NCBI GenBank assembly: GCA_009827215.1 | Contig: WUAJ01000009.1 | Span: forward strand, 1 to 26,610 | From: Phycisphaeraceae bacterium | GTDB lineage: Bacteria > Planctomycetota > Phycisphaerae > Phycisphaerales > UBA1924 | Direction of reading: 5' to 3' | Length of the DNA: 26,610 nucleotides | Part shown: positions 15,796 to 21,987 of the stretch, piece after piece | Numbering within the stretch: position 1 is the first letter of the stretch | Layout: every line of letters starts with the position of its first letter | The notes under the pieces: model-generated | What the model saw: the letters and a program-made list of their open reading frames with translations, nothing else | Database searches by the model: none | Told to the model about the DNA's origin: nothing | Program-made: the position numbers and the translations under genes

Positions 15796-15842
15796 GACCC
15801 GCGATCAACATCGCCGAAGCGATGGTCGGAAGACCGCGGGTC
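15796..15842 (+). ncRNA. Candidate structured RNA: compact three-way junction
   Basis: P1 GACCCGCG (15796-15803) pairs perfectly with CGCGGGTC (15835-15842). Inside, after five unpaired bases (ATCAA), P2 CATCGC-CGAA-GCGATG (15809-15824) is directly abutted by P3 GTC-GGAA-GAC (15825-15834), with a GNRA-type loop, which directly abuts P1. All but five junction bases and the two tetraloops are paired. It lies between the TPGPW gene and the recombinase. No U-tract follows, so it is not a simple terminator. It could be a cis-regulatory leader, a small RNA or a DNA-level recombination site. It matches no known class that I recognise. Confidence 0.45.
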
Positions 15843-15867
15843 TAACCTCCCAAACAGAGGCACACTA

Positions 15868-15885
15868 TCCTATCCACTAGGAAGG
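15868..15885 (+). promoter_or_regulatory. Ribosome-binding site partly held in a hairpin
   Basis: TCCTA (15868-15872) can pair with TAGGA (15878-15882), whose GGA is part of the GGAAGG (15880-15885) that precedes the recombinase ATG at 15891. The short hairpin would mask the ribosome-binding site. Confidence 0.35.
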
Positions 15886-15890
15886 CGACC

Positions 15891-16619
15891 ATGCAACAGA
15901 GCAAGCAAACCCGCGCCCTGATCTACACGCGATTCTCACCGCGTCCAACGCATCAGATGGACAACTGCGTGAGTCCCCAGACCCAGGAGCAGGCGTGCCG
16001 CGAGTACGCGAAATCCAAAGGGTATCGAGTCGAGGGGGTGTTCGGCGATGAGGGGGTGAGCCGAGAAACGCTCGACCGGGAGGGATTGGCTAAGTGCCTC
16101 GATGAGGTGAGACGGGGGACGGTGGTGCTGATCTATCACCCGGACCGCTTGGGGTCTGAAATACCGGCGATGGTCGCGACGCACACGATCACGAGCAAAG
16201 GCGGGAGCGTTGAGTATCCGCAGGACGCGCTCAACGGCAACGATCCGATGGTCAAGGCGATGCGTTCGTTCCACCACATCATCGCTGGACTGAACAACGC
16301 GATGAACTCGATCAAGACCAGCGACGCGATGCAGCAGCGCTCACGCAACGGCGAGCTCATGACCCATCCAGACCGAGCGCCGTATGGTTTGAAGCAGGAC
16401 CCGGACAACCCCAAGCGAACGATCCGATGCCCCGAAGAACAGCAGGTGATCCAGATGATTCTCGACCTGAGATCCAAAGGGATGAGCATCAACAAGATCG
16501 CGGGTCGGCTCAACACCGATGGTGTCAAGCCGCGCAACGGCAAGCAGTTCTACGCATCGACCGTGAGCAACATCGTGAAGCGTGCCGAAGATCCAATCAA
16601 TGAGCAATCGGAAGAATGA
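15891..16619 (+). CDS. Short serine recombinase (resolvase/invertase family)
   Basis: A 242-aa site-specific DNA recombinase. The catalytic domain starts ALIYTRFSPRP with nucleophile Ser16 and Arg14. GDEGVSR at 52-58 and HPDRLG at 83-88 follow. A Recombinase-type DNA-binding module (about 155-232) has APYGLKQDPDN, an HTH-like SMSINKIAGRLN and KQFYASTVSNIVKR. It lacks the zinc ribbon and coiled coil of large serine integrases. Oddly, the last Arg of the usual DRLGR motif (Arg71 in gamma-delta resolvase) is Ser89 here, so activity may be altered. It may be the integrase, a resolvase or an invertase. The last 23 bp overlap the convergent 63-aa gene. Confidence 0.85.
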   Translation: MQQSKQTRALIYTRFSPRPTHQMDNCVSPQTQEQACREYAKSKGYRVEGVFGDEGVSRETLDREGLAKCLDEVRRGTVVLIYHPDRLGSEIPAMVATHTITSKGGSVEYPQDALNGNDPMVKAMRSFHHIIAGLNNAMNSIKTSDAMQQRSRNGELMTHPDRAPYGLKQDPDNPKRTIRCPEEQQVIQMILDLRSKGMSINKIAGRLNTDGVKPRNGKQFYASTVSNIVKRAEDPINEQSEE

Positions 16620-16788
16620 GACCGGGCCCCGTCGGGTGCGGTCGTCCGTAGTTGTCGCTCCCCCCGGTCAGTACCGCATTGAGGACAAACCAGACGACAA
16701 TCAGGATCAGCAAACCGACCACAAACGGCTTGACCCACCACTCCTCGCCGGTCATTGGTTTGTAGCGGTCTTTCTTTTTGTCATCCAT
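16597..16788 (-). CDS. Small single-pass membrane protein
   Basis: A 63-aa protein with a basic N-terminus (MDDKKKDRYKP), one hydrophobic helix (VVGLLILIVVWFVLNAVL, about residues 23-40) and a Gly/Pro-rich C-terminus, giving a likely cytoplasmic N-terminus. No strong ribosome-binding site is seen. It overlaps the 3' end of the recombinase gene by 23 bp on the opposite strand. Not recognised; similar one-helix proteins occur as holin-like, toxin or membrane-anchor proteins, but nothing decides between them. Confidence 0.45.
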   Translation of the reverse strand: MDDKKKDRYKPMTGEEWWVKPFVVGLLILIVVWFVLNAVLTGGSDNYGRPHPTGPGLILPIAH

Positions 16789-16855
16789 GCAATCAGGCTA
16801 ATCGATCACGGGCTTGGACACAAGAAAATATCTGCTGGTGCCATGCAGGTATAGA

Positions 16856-16873
16856 CCGGACGCGAGCGCCCGG
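16856..16873 (-). terminator. Hairpin downstream of the exported-protein gene
   Basis: Seven-pair stem CCGGGCG/CGTCCGG (one G:U pair in minus-strand RNA) with a 4-nt loop, about 50 bp after the stop at 16925. No U-tract follows, so termination is uncertain. The surrounding 16789-16924 holds no gene. Confidence 0.3.
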
Positions 16874-16924
16874 CCCTCAACCTTCGCGTTACTTTCGACT
16901 ACACATGCCCAGTTGAGATGATGA

Positions 16925-17308
16925 TCAGAACCGGAACGCGATCGCGCCCGCTGGTATCTGGCCATCAAAACTATAGGTCCATTCCCCGTCGATGTACGAG
17001 AGGGTGATCCAAGTGGATTTCTGAGCAAAATAGGGGCTATTCGTGGGTGCTGTGAGCGCCGGCAAGCAGGCTCCGATGGCCCCGGCATACTCGAGTTCGG
17101 CTGCAATCCGGCATGGCGTGGTGGTGCATGCACCCCATGCCTTCTTGAAGTTCTCGCACGCGTCCTCGTAGCAGTCGATCACTTCCTGAGTGGCGTTTTC
17201 GGGTGGTGCTACACACGGTGGACCGACACTCACCTGAGCCGAAGATGCGGCCGTGAGCAGCCCTAAAGTGAGTATCTGGATGGAAATAAGTGTGTTTCGA
17301 CGATTCAT
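16925..17308 (-). CDS. Exported cysteine-containing protein
   Basis: A 127-aa protein with a clear signal peptide: basic MNRRN, hydrophobic core to about residue 21, and an AxA-like site SSAQ near 22-25. The mature part has six cysteines (in PPCV, IDCYEDACE, WGACTTTPCR and GACLPA) that could form disulfides in the periplasm. A helical N-terminal half is followed by a beta-like end (STWITLSYIDGEWTYSFDG). AGAAAGGACAG precedes the ATG, the same box as before the 13485 gene. It diverges from the kinase gene across 160 bp of AT-rich promoter DNA. Not recognised; probably cargo. Confidence 0.7.
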   Translation of the reverse strand: MNRRNTLISIQILTLGLLTAASSAQVSVGPPCVAPPENATQEVIDCYEDACENFKKAWGACTTTPCRIAAELEYAGAIGACLPALTAPTNSPYFAQKSTWITLSYIDGEWTYSFDGQIPAGAIAFRF

Positions 17309-17468
17309 GATCCTGTCCTTTCTCTATGCTTGCGAACTACCAGAATCATCGTAACTCGTTATTGAATAGGCTCTTATAGAAATACGAGAATATCCGCACA
17401 CTGAAGAAAAAAAAGCACTTCAAGGTCCCATATCTCGCCGAATTCCTACTTTGCACATAGAGTCGGGA

Positions 17469-19220
17469 ATGGGAAAAGAGCACGGAGATGGGACTGGCAT
17501 CGATCCGAGGGGCGGCAGACAACTGTCTCTGGCCGAGATGGTGAGGTTGTGTGAGGACGAGGAGCAGAAGCTCGCGGCGCTGGATCAGTATCTTGGTGAG
17601 CGCAGTGTGCTCAACGCGAGCGAGTCGATCGATCGTGTACAGGCGATTATCCACGAGGCGCTGCCCGAGCTCTACAACGACCCCCGCGTACTTGAGATCG
17701 TGAAGAAGCGCCGCGGCCTGGCGATCGACAAACAAAGCGGCGATGAGCGGAGAGGTCATCCACAATCGATCACCGAGCAACAACCCGCGCGGCTCCCCAC
17801 CGACAAGTTTGGACCGATCCTCGGTGATGGCAAACCCCGGTATGTCGTCATCGAGCAGATCGGATTCGGCGGTCAGGGTGCCGTCTATCAATGCCAAGAC
17901 CGGAAGTTCTCGGGATCAGAGCGGAGCACGGTCGCGATCAAGGTGTATCACAGCCACCATCCAAGAGGCGAGGGGATCCGCACGCGCCGCGTTGAACACG
18001 AGTGTGTCGTGCGGGTGCATGACGACGGCATCGATCCAGAGACCGGGCTCGCGTACCTGGTCGAGGAGTACATCAACGGCCAATCGCTGGAGAACTGGAT
18101 CAAGCAAGAGAAGCCGAGTACCAGACGCTCGATCGAGCTGATGCTCAAGCTGTGCAGCGGGGTGGAGGCCGCGCACCGGGTGCTGATCATGCACCGAGAC
18201 CTCAAGCCCGCCAATGTGCTGATGGTCGGCGACCAACCGAAGATCGTGGACTTCGGGATCTCTGTAGCGCGAGACGAGTACCGCTCACCGTCCGGCAGCC
18301 CGCTGTACCAAGCGCCGGAGATCGAAGCCGGAGACGGCGGTGATACCCGTGTCGATATTTATGGTCTCGGGGTGCTGATGAAGATCCTGCTCACGAGGAC
18401 AATGCCCGGCGTGATGGATGGCGATGGACATGGAGTCATCCAAGACAAAGCACTCAAGTCGATCGTGCGAAAGTGCGTTGCCCCGCTCCCATCGAATCGC
18501 TACGGATCGGTCGAGGCGCTGGCCGCGGATCTGCGTGCGTATCTCGAGCACAGACCGGTCAGGGCGCACAAGTCATCGAAGTTTGGCTTGCTGAAACTGT
18601 CGCTGCGTCGCAACTGGGTGGCATCGCTTGTCGTCGTGCTCATGTTCCTCGGTGTTCTCCTGGCCACGGGGAGCGTGCTCTACAGTCAGCAACAGATGCT
18701 GGCTCGGAATCATGATGAACAGGTCGGCTTGATCAAAGAGCGCGCCGGACTGACCAAGCAGATTGACGACCTCGAAATCTTGAACAGCCACCTGCGCCAC
18801 AACCAAGACATGCAGGCCAGGATCATCGCGTCGTCCGCGCTGTCCATGCGGATCGAAGAGGGATCCGAAGGCATCTACCCAAACCCCGCGATCTTCGCGT
18901 CCATCCTCTCGATTATTGAAACCGGACGCTCAAGCGACTGGGCGTACCACTTGCTCGTGCGGAGCGAGGGCACGGCCATGCTCCGTGAAGTGGTCGCATC
19001 GCGAAGCTCAGATCCTAGTGTCTCCCCGGTCACCGCCGGGTACTGGTGGTTGCTGCTCGCCCGTGTTGAGAAGAAGACACCCGGATCTCAGCCGATCATG
19101 GTCGAGCGTGCGTATAGGCGCGCCCGCGGTGCGTTCATGAGTGTGCTGGAAGAAACAGACCCGATCGTCAAAGAACTCAACGCGGAGTTCGAAGCGTTCG
19201 TGCAGGGCAAAGACGGCTGA
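17469..19220 (+). CDS. Transmembrane Ser/Thr protein kinase with shortened alpha-C region
   Basis: A 583-aa Hanks-type kinase. The Gly loop is IGFGGQGAVY (131-140), ATP-binding Lys158 is in VAIKVY, the catalytic loop MHRDLKPANV (241-250) has Asp243, DFG is at 261-263, the APE-like motif is QAPE (281-284) and DIYGLG is at 296-301. Between Lys158 and the VEHECVVRVHD strand there are only about 17 residues instead of the usual 30 or so, so helix C and its Glu seem missing. One transmembrane helix lies at about 383-405, followed by a coiled coil and a helical C-terminal domain, probably periplasmic. The N-terminal 120 residues are helical and unlike known domains. ATG 17469 is preferred to TTG 17451. 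Its targets are unknown; it is probably cargo or a host-signalling gene. Confidence 0.88.
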   Translation: MGKEHGDGTGIDPRGGRQLSLAEMVRLCEDEEQKLAALDQYLGERSVLNASESIDRVQAIIHEALPELYNDPRVLEIVKKRRGLAIDKQSGDERRGHPQSITEQQPARLPTDKFGPILGDGKPRYVVIEQIGFGGQGAVYQCQDRKFSGSERSTVAIKVYHSHHPRGEGIRTRRVEHECVVRVHDDGIDPETGLAYLVEEYINGQSLENWIKQEKPSTRRSIELMLKLCSGVEAAHRVLIMHRDLKPANVLMVGDQPKIVDFGISVARDEYRSPSGSPLYQAPEIEAGDGGDTRVDIYGLGVLMKILLTRTMPGVMDGDGHGVIQDKALKSIVRKCVAPLPSNRYGSVEALAADLRAYLEHRPVRAHKSSKFGLLKLSLRRNWVASLVVVLMFLGVLLATGSVLYSQQQMLARNHDEQVGLIKERAGLTKQIDDLEILNSHLRHNQDMQARIIASSALSMRIEEGSEGIYPNPAIFASILSIIETGRSSDWAYHLLVRSEGTAMLREVVASRSSDPSVSPVTAGYWWLLLARVEKKTPGSQPIMVERAYRRARGAFMSVLEETDPIVKELNAEFEAFVQGKDG

Positions 19221-19224
19221 TCAT

Positions 19225-19635
19225 CTATTCGTCCGGGTAGGTCTGGAGCCCGTGCTTGCGGGCGATCTCATTGAGCTCGCGGAACAGCACCTTGGGCGCC
19301 AGCTCGTCGGAGAGCATGTCCTTGAGTTTCATGATGCGTTCGTTGGTCGGCGTGACCGCACGCTTCCATTGGTCGTGGCGCTGATCTTCGGCGCTCGGCG
19401 ACCGGTTTGTGAGCTGATTGGTCATCTCCTGACACTGGGTATCAAACTCTTCGAGCGTCATATCGAACGCCTCGGCGAATCTGGTGCGTTCATCATCACC
19501 CCACCGGGTGTGGTCGCCGGCTTCACGCCGTGAGATTCCTGAATGGTTGAGCCCGACTCTCTCACCGAGGTCCTGCATCGTCCAATGCCTGGATCTGCGG
19601 AGCTCGAAAATTGTTTTGCCAATCGCTGAGTTCAT
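19225..19635 (-). CDS. XRE-family HTH transcriptional regulator (putative repressor)
   Basis: A 136-aa protein from ATG 19635. The Cro/C1-type HTH spans about residues 3-60: IGKTIFELRRSRHWTMQDLGERVGLNHSGISRRE (residues 5-38, split here as one domain) is the classic form. The remainder is helical and charged, probably for dimerisation. An in-frame ATG at 19650 would add five residues. Neither start has a good Shine-Dalgarno. It is convergent with the kinase gene (4 bp apart) and divergent from the excisionase-type gene across an operator array, so it probably represses that early operon and its own gene. No protease or peptidase domain for SOS-type inactivation is visible. Confidence 0.82.
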   Translation of the reverse strand: MNSAIGKTIFELRRSRHWTMQDLGERVGLNHSGISRREAGDHTRWGDDERTRFAEAFDMTLEEFDTQCQEMTNQLTNRSPSAEDQRHDQWKRAVTPTNERIMKLKDMLSDELAPKVLFRELNEIARKHGLQTYPDE

Positions 19636-19656
19636 AGGTGTTGGGAACATAAACAC

Positions 19657-19750
19657 TTGTGCGATTAGAAACAACAAATATCAGCACATATTTCCAAAAT
19701 ATTCTACTTTGTGCTACTTTTGTGCGATTTAGTGCGTTATTATCGCACAA
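19657..19750. promoter_or_regulatory. Operator array of the repressor/excisionase switch
   Basis: TTGTGCGAT occurs at 19657-19665 and 19720-19728 and inverted at 19742-19750. Degenerate copies start at 19709 (TTGTGCTAC) and 19730 (TAGTGCGTT). The copies at 19709, 19720 and 19730 are one helical turn apart. The 19720 and 19742 copies form a perfect 9-bp inverted repeat ending 1 bp before the excisionase ATG. The region is AT-rich and must hold divergent promoters. Confidence 0.65.
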
Positions 19751-19751
19751 C

Positions 19752-19979
19752 ATGAGCACAGAAACTCAACCAACCACAGTCCTGACGACGAAAGAAGCAG
19801 CCAACAGACTCGGCATCTCCAAGCCCAAAGTCCTCGGTCTACTTCAAAGCGGCGATCTGGAGGGGTTCAAAACCGGCCCGCGTGGATCGTGGCGTATCAA
19901 GACCGAATCGATCGACATCTTCGTCGAGAAGTACAGCAACCAGAACAACACCCCGGCCGAGAACAAGCAGGCCGGTTAG
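19752..19979 (+). CDS. Excisionase-type HTH protein (MerR-like fold)
   Basis: A 75-aa protein with the excisionase-family HTH: LTTKEAANRLGISKPKVLGLLQSGDLEGFKTG (residues 11-42, start and end given for orientation) followed by the wing strand GSWRIKTESIDIFVEKY. Such proteins act as recombination directionality factors or as Cro-like regulators. It is the first gene of the rightward operon, directly behind the operator array. There is no room for a Shine-Dalgarno, so the mRNA may be leaderless. Its UAG stop lies at the edge of a UUCG hairpin. Confidence 0.82.
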   Translation: MSTETQPTTVLTTKEAANRLGISKPKVLGLLQSGDLEGFKTGPRGSWRIKTESIDIFVEKYSNQNNTPAENKQAG

Positions 19980-20026
19980 AACTTCGGTTCTCTCTCCACT
20001 GACCGGAGTACACACGCCGGTCAGTG
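19978..20026 (+). terminator. Two tandem hairpins after the excisionase gene
   Basis: AGAAC-TTCG-GTTCT (19978-19991) is a UUCG-capped hairpin starting within the stop codon. Then CACTGACCGG (19997-20006) pairs perfectly with CCGGTCAGTG (20017-20026), followed by TTTCC. This is possibly an attenuator between the excisionase gene and the rest of the operon. The second stem contains TGACCGG/CCGGTCA, the same sequence as the iterons at 23.8 kb, so it may instead bind the initiator. Confidence 0.45.
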
Positions 20027-20114
20027 TTTCCAACCCACCAGTTGTGCACCGTTCACCAGAGCGCCCGACCGTGCTCCAGGCGATCGCTGCGCCCAGCCAG
20101 AAGCAAGGAAGCCG

Positions 20115-20333
20115 ATGAGCACGAACGAGCAAGAACACACCCCTGTTAGCCCTCCGAAGGTCATATCCCTGTTCAACAAACAGTTCGGCCATATCTCACT
20201 CGTCGAAACCGTGCGTGACGACTACCTGCTGGGCTGTAAGAACCAAAATCATGCGATCGCACTCTCTCGTGATCAACTCCGACAAGTACACACGCTGGTC
20301 GGCCAAGCCATCCAGAGCAACCCAGACGAATGA
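20115..20333 (+). CDS. Uncharacterised 72-aa early protein
   Basis: Not recognised. The protein is polar, with a strand-rich middle (GHISLVETVRDDYLLGCKNQNHAIALS) and a short helical end. AAGGAAG lies about 8 nt before the ATG. Its stop overlaps the next start (ATGA), so the two are translationally coupled. It is probably an accessory early protein of the element. Confidence 0.6.
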   Translation: MSTNEQEHTPVSPPKVISLFNKQFGHISLVETVRDDYLLGCKNQNHAIALSRDQLRQVHTLVGQAIQSNPDE

Positions 20334-20686
20334 ACGACCACCTGACCATCCAGGAGGCGGTCGCCTTCATGCCCGGCTCGGACAACACCGAGCACACCGT
20401 ATCGCACGCGATGCGGTGCGGTGTGATGACCCCGATCGGTCGCGTCAAGCTGCGCCGAATCAAGCACGGGAATCGCAACTACACGACTCGCGCCTGGATC
20501 AAGCAGTTCGAGCGAGACCTTGAAGCGGCGTTCAACCAAGAGAGCGGCGGATCGGATCAGCCACAGCAATCTGTCCCCACACCAGCAATCAACACCGAAC
20601 GCAGAAGAACGCTCGCGCCGAGGCGCTCACCCGGCCCTGGACATGATGACGCCAAGAAGTATTTAGCACTGCAAGGACTCGCATGA
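20330..20686 (+). CDS. Small winged-HTH protein, DUF1580/excisionase-like
   Basis: A 118-aa protein. Residues 1-65 follow the pattern of planctomycete DUF1580 and excisionase-like proteins: LTIQEAVAFMP, then a recognition-helix segment (HTVSHAMRCGV), then a wing with LRRIKHGNRNYTTRAWIKQFERDL, in which GNRxYTTxxxxxxF is the typical end. The C-terminal 50 residues are Gln/Pro/Arg-rich and probably disordered. A DNA-binding role is likely. It is coupled by ATGA overlaps to both neighbours. Confidence 0.6.
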   Translation: MNDHLTIQEAVAFMPGSDNTEHTVSHAMRCGVMTPIGRVKLRRIKHGNRNYTTRAWIKQFERDLEAAFNQESGGSDQPQQSVPTPAINTERRRTLAPRRSPGPGHDDAKKYLALQGLA

Positions 20687-20838
20687 TGCACACACTCGCC
20701 GAGATGACAAACCGGTTCACGGACGATCTCAGGATGGTGATCCTCGCCTGCATCGTCTACCTCGTCGTGCTGACGCCGCTCGTCCTGCTGTTCGCGCTGT
20801 GGCCCAGAAACCGCAAGAAGAAGAGGGCTCGGTCATGA
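20683..20838 (+). CDS. Small single-pass membrane protein (51 aa)
   Basis: A 51-aa frame fits exactly between its neighbours: the ATG overlaps the previous stop (ATGA) and its TGA overlaps the next ATG. The N-terminal 17 residues are polar, followed by one hydrophobic helix (MVILACIVYLVVLTPLVLLF, about 18-37), ending in the basic RNRKKKRARS, so the C-terminus is predicted cytoplasmic. A second ATG directly follows the first. Overlaps on both sides make it a credible gene despite its size. Function unknown. Confidence 0.6.
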   Translation: MMHTLAEMTNRFTDDLRMVILACIVYLVVLTPLVLLFALWPRNRKKKRARS

Positions 20839-21248
20839 ACGATCAGCAAGGAAACGACCACTACCAATCACTCAGCAGGAAGTATGAGAAGATGCTCATT
20901 GAGGACGGTGATCGCATCTCCTCAAGCGATGCGCTCGCCAACTACAACGAGCTCGCAGTGATCGATGAGCATTTCAGAGAGATCGGAAGTGTGATCGCTC
21001 AGTTGCGTGCCCGGCGCGCCAAGCTCTACAAGGTCGCTCCCAAATCAGACAAGCTCCGGGCACTGCTCACAGCGTTCCCTGTTGGTGTTGAGTTCACCAC
21101 AAAGGAGGCAAGGCAGGCACTGGACGCCGCCGGCGTGTTCTTCAACGACGAACGCACACAGGCAATCGAAGTCGCAACCACAACCAGCACAAAACACTTT
21201 GAACGCCTCGGTCACGCAAAGTACCGACGCGTGGAGGTCTTCGCATGA
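20835..21248 (+). CDS. Uncharacterised 137-aa early protein
   Basis: Not recognised. The N-terminal two thirds are helical, with a heptad-like stretch around residues 28-68 (NELAVIDEHFREIGSVIAQL). Residues 70-110 look like a small winged-helix-type domain (KLRALLTAFPVGVEFTTKEARQAL), and the end is RRVEVFA. ATG 20835 is chosen for its overlap with the previous stop. It is coupled to the next gene by ATGA. A DNA-binding or coiled-coil adaptor role is possible but unproven. Confidence 0.6.
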   Translation: MNDQQGNDHYQSLSRKYEKMLIEDGDRISSSDALANYNELAVIDEHFREIGSVIAQLRARRAKLYKVAPKSDKLRALLTAFPVGVEFTTKEARQALDAAGVFFNDERTQAIEVATTTSTKHFERLGHAKYRRVEVFA

Positions 21249-21886
21249 GCAAGGACAGCAACAAGCGGACCGAAACCCTCATGTTCGTATATCAACCAGT
21301 GCGCCCGCTGCCCGAGCCGTACCACAACGCGTACATGCTCACCAAGGACGACCCCGGCTGCGAGACCGCGATGCTCTGCGAGCTGGCGCGGCGCTCAAAC
21401 CTCTGTGTGGATGAGGGATTCAAATGGCCGTACTGCATCGACCTCGATGTCGAGATCGACGATCACACCAGAGCCGATTCCACGATCCAATGGAACTACC
21501 GCCACAACCGAGGATCATCGGGACTCCGCAAGATCGGCGGCGAGATCCACCCGCGTCACGCGCTGGTGCAGGTCGAGCGAGTCGCACGCGACCATCTCCA
21601 CAAACGCGGATGGTTGGAACTCAACACCATCGCGCCATCGAACTGCTACGGCTACACATGGTTCCACTCCTGCTGCGGCTGGAAGTTCGACATGATCGAC
21701 GCGCTCGACGCCTGCCTGCTCCTGCAAGGGATCGACACCGGCTACCAGACCGAGGAAGGCCCGAGCAATCGTCACAAGATTGAGCACACCTGGTCGGGCA
21801 TACCCGAGTACTGGCCACCCAAAGACGCGTCACCAAACGAGTCCTCCTCATCATCACCCCCGCCCGCCGAAGCGGACGCGGGGTGA
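21245..21886 (+). CDS. Uncharacterised 213-aa early protein
   Basis: Not recognised. It has a cysteine- and tryptophan-rich core (GCETAMLCELARRSNLCVD, FKWPYCIDLDVEID, SNCYGYTWFHSCCGWKFD) with a DxDxEID run that could bind metal, and a Ser/Pro-rich disordered tail (SSSSSPPP). No membrane helix is present. A metal-binding or nuclease-like fold is conceivable, but no known motif is complete. It is coupled by ATGA to the preceding gene. The next gene starts after a 101-bp gap holding a hairpin. Confidence 0.55.
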   Translation: MSKDSNKRTETLMFVYQPVRPLPEPYHNAYMLTKDDPGCETAMLCELARRSNLCVDEGFKWPYCIDLDVEIDDHTRADSTIQWNYRHNRGSSGLRKIGGEIHPRHALVQVERVARDHLHKRGWLELNTIAPSNCYGYTWFHSCCGWKFDMIDALDACLLLQGIDTGYQTEEGPSNRHKIEHTWSGIPEYWPPKDASPNESSSSSPPPAEADAG

Positions 21887-21917
21887 TTGCCCACCTCGTA
21901 AGAGGGGATTTTGTGTA

Positions 21918-21952
21918 TGCGGTTTGGATCACGCTCAGCGGCGTGAGCCGCA
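21918..21952 (+). promoter_or_regulatory. Nested hairpin in the leader of the ATPase gene
   Basis: Outer arms TGCGG (21918-21922) and CCGCA (21948-21952) enclose CACGC-TCAGCG-GCGTG (21930-21945). It lies 36 bp before the ATPase ATG. TTTG follows, which is too short for a sure terminator, so it may be a processing or attenuation site. Confidence 0.35.
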
Positions 21953-21987
21953 TTTGAGAGTCTCCAACCCAAACACAAGGAACAAAC

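Noticed and set aside
15796..15842. Hammerhead or other known self-cleaving ribozyme
   Set aside because: The conserved core (CUGANGA and GAAA in the junction strands) is absent; two of three junction strands have no bases.
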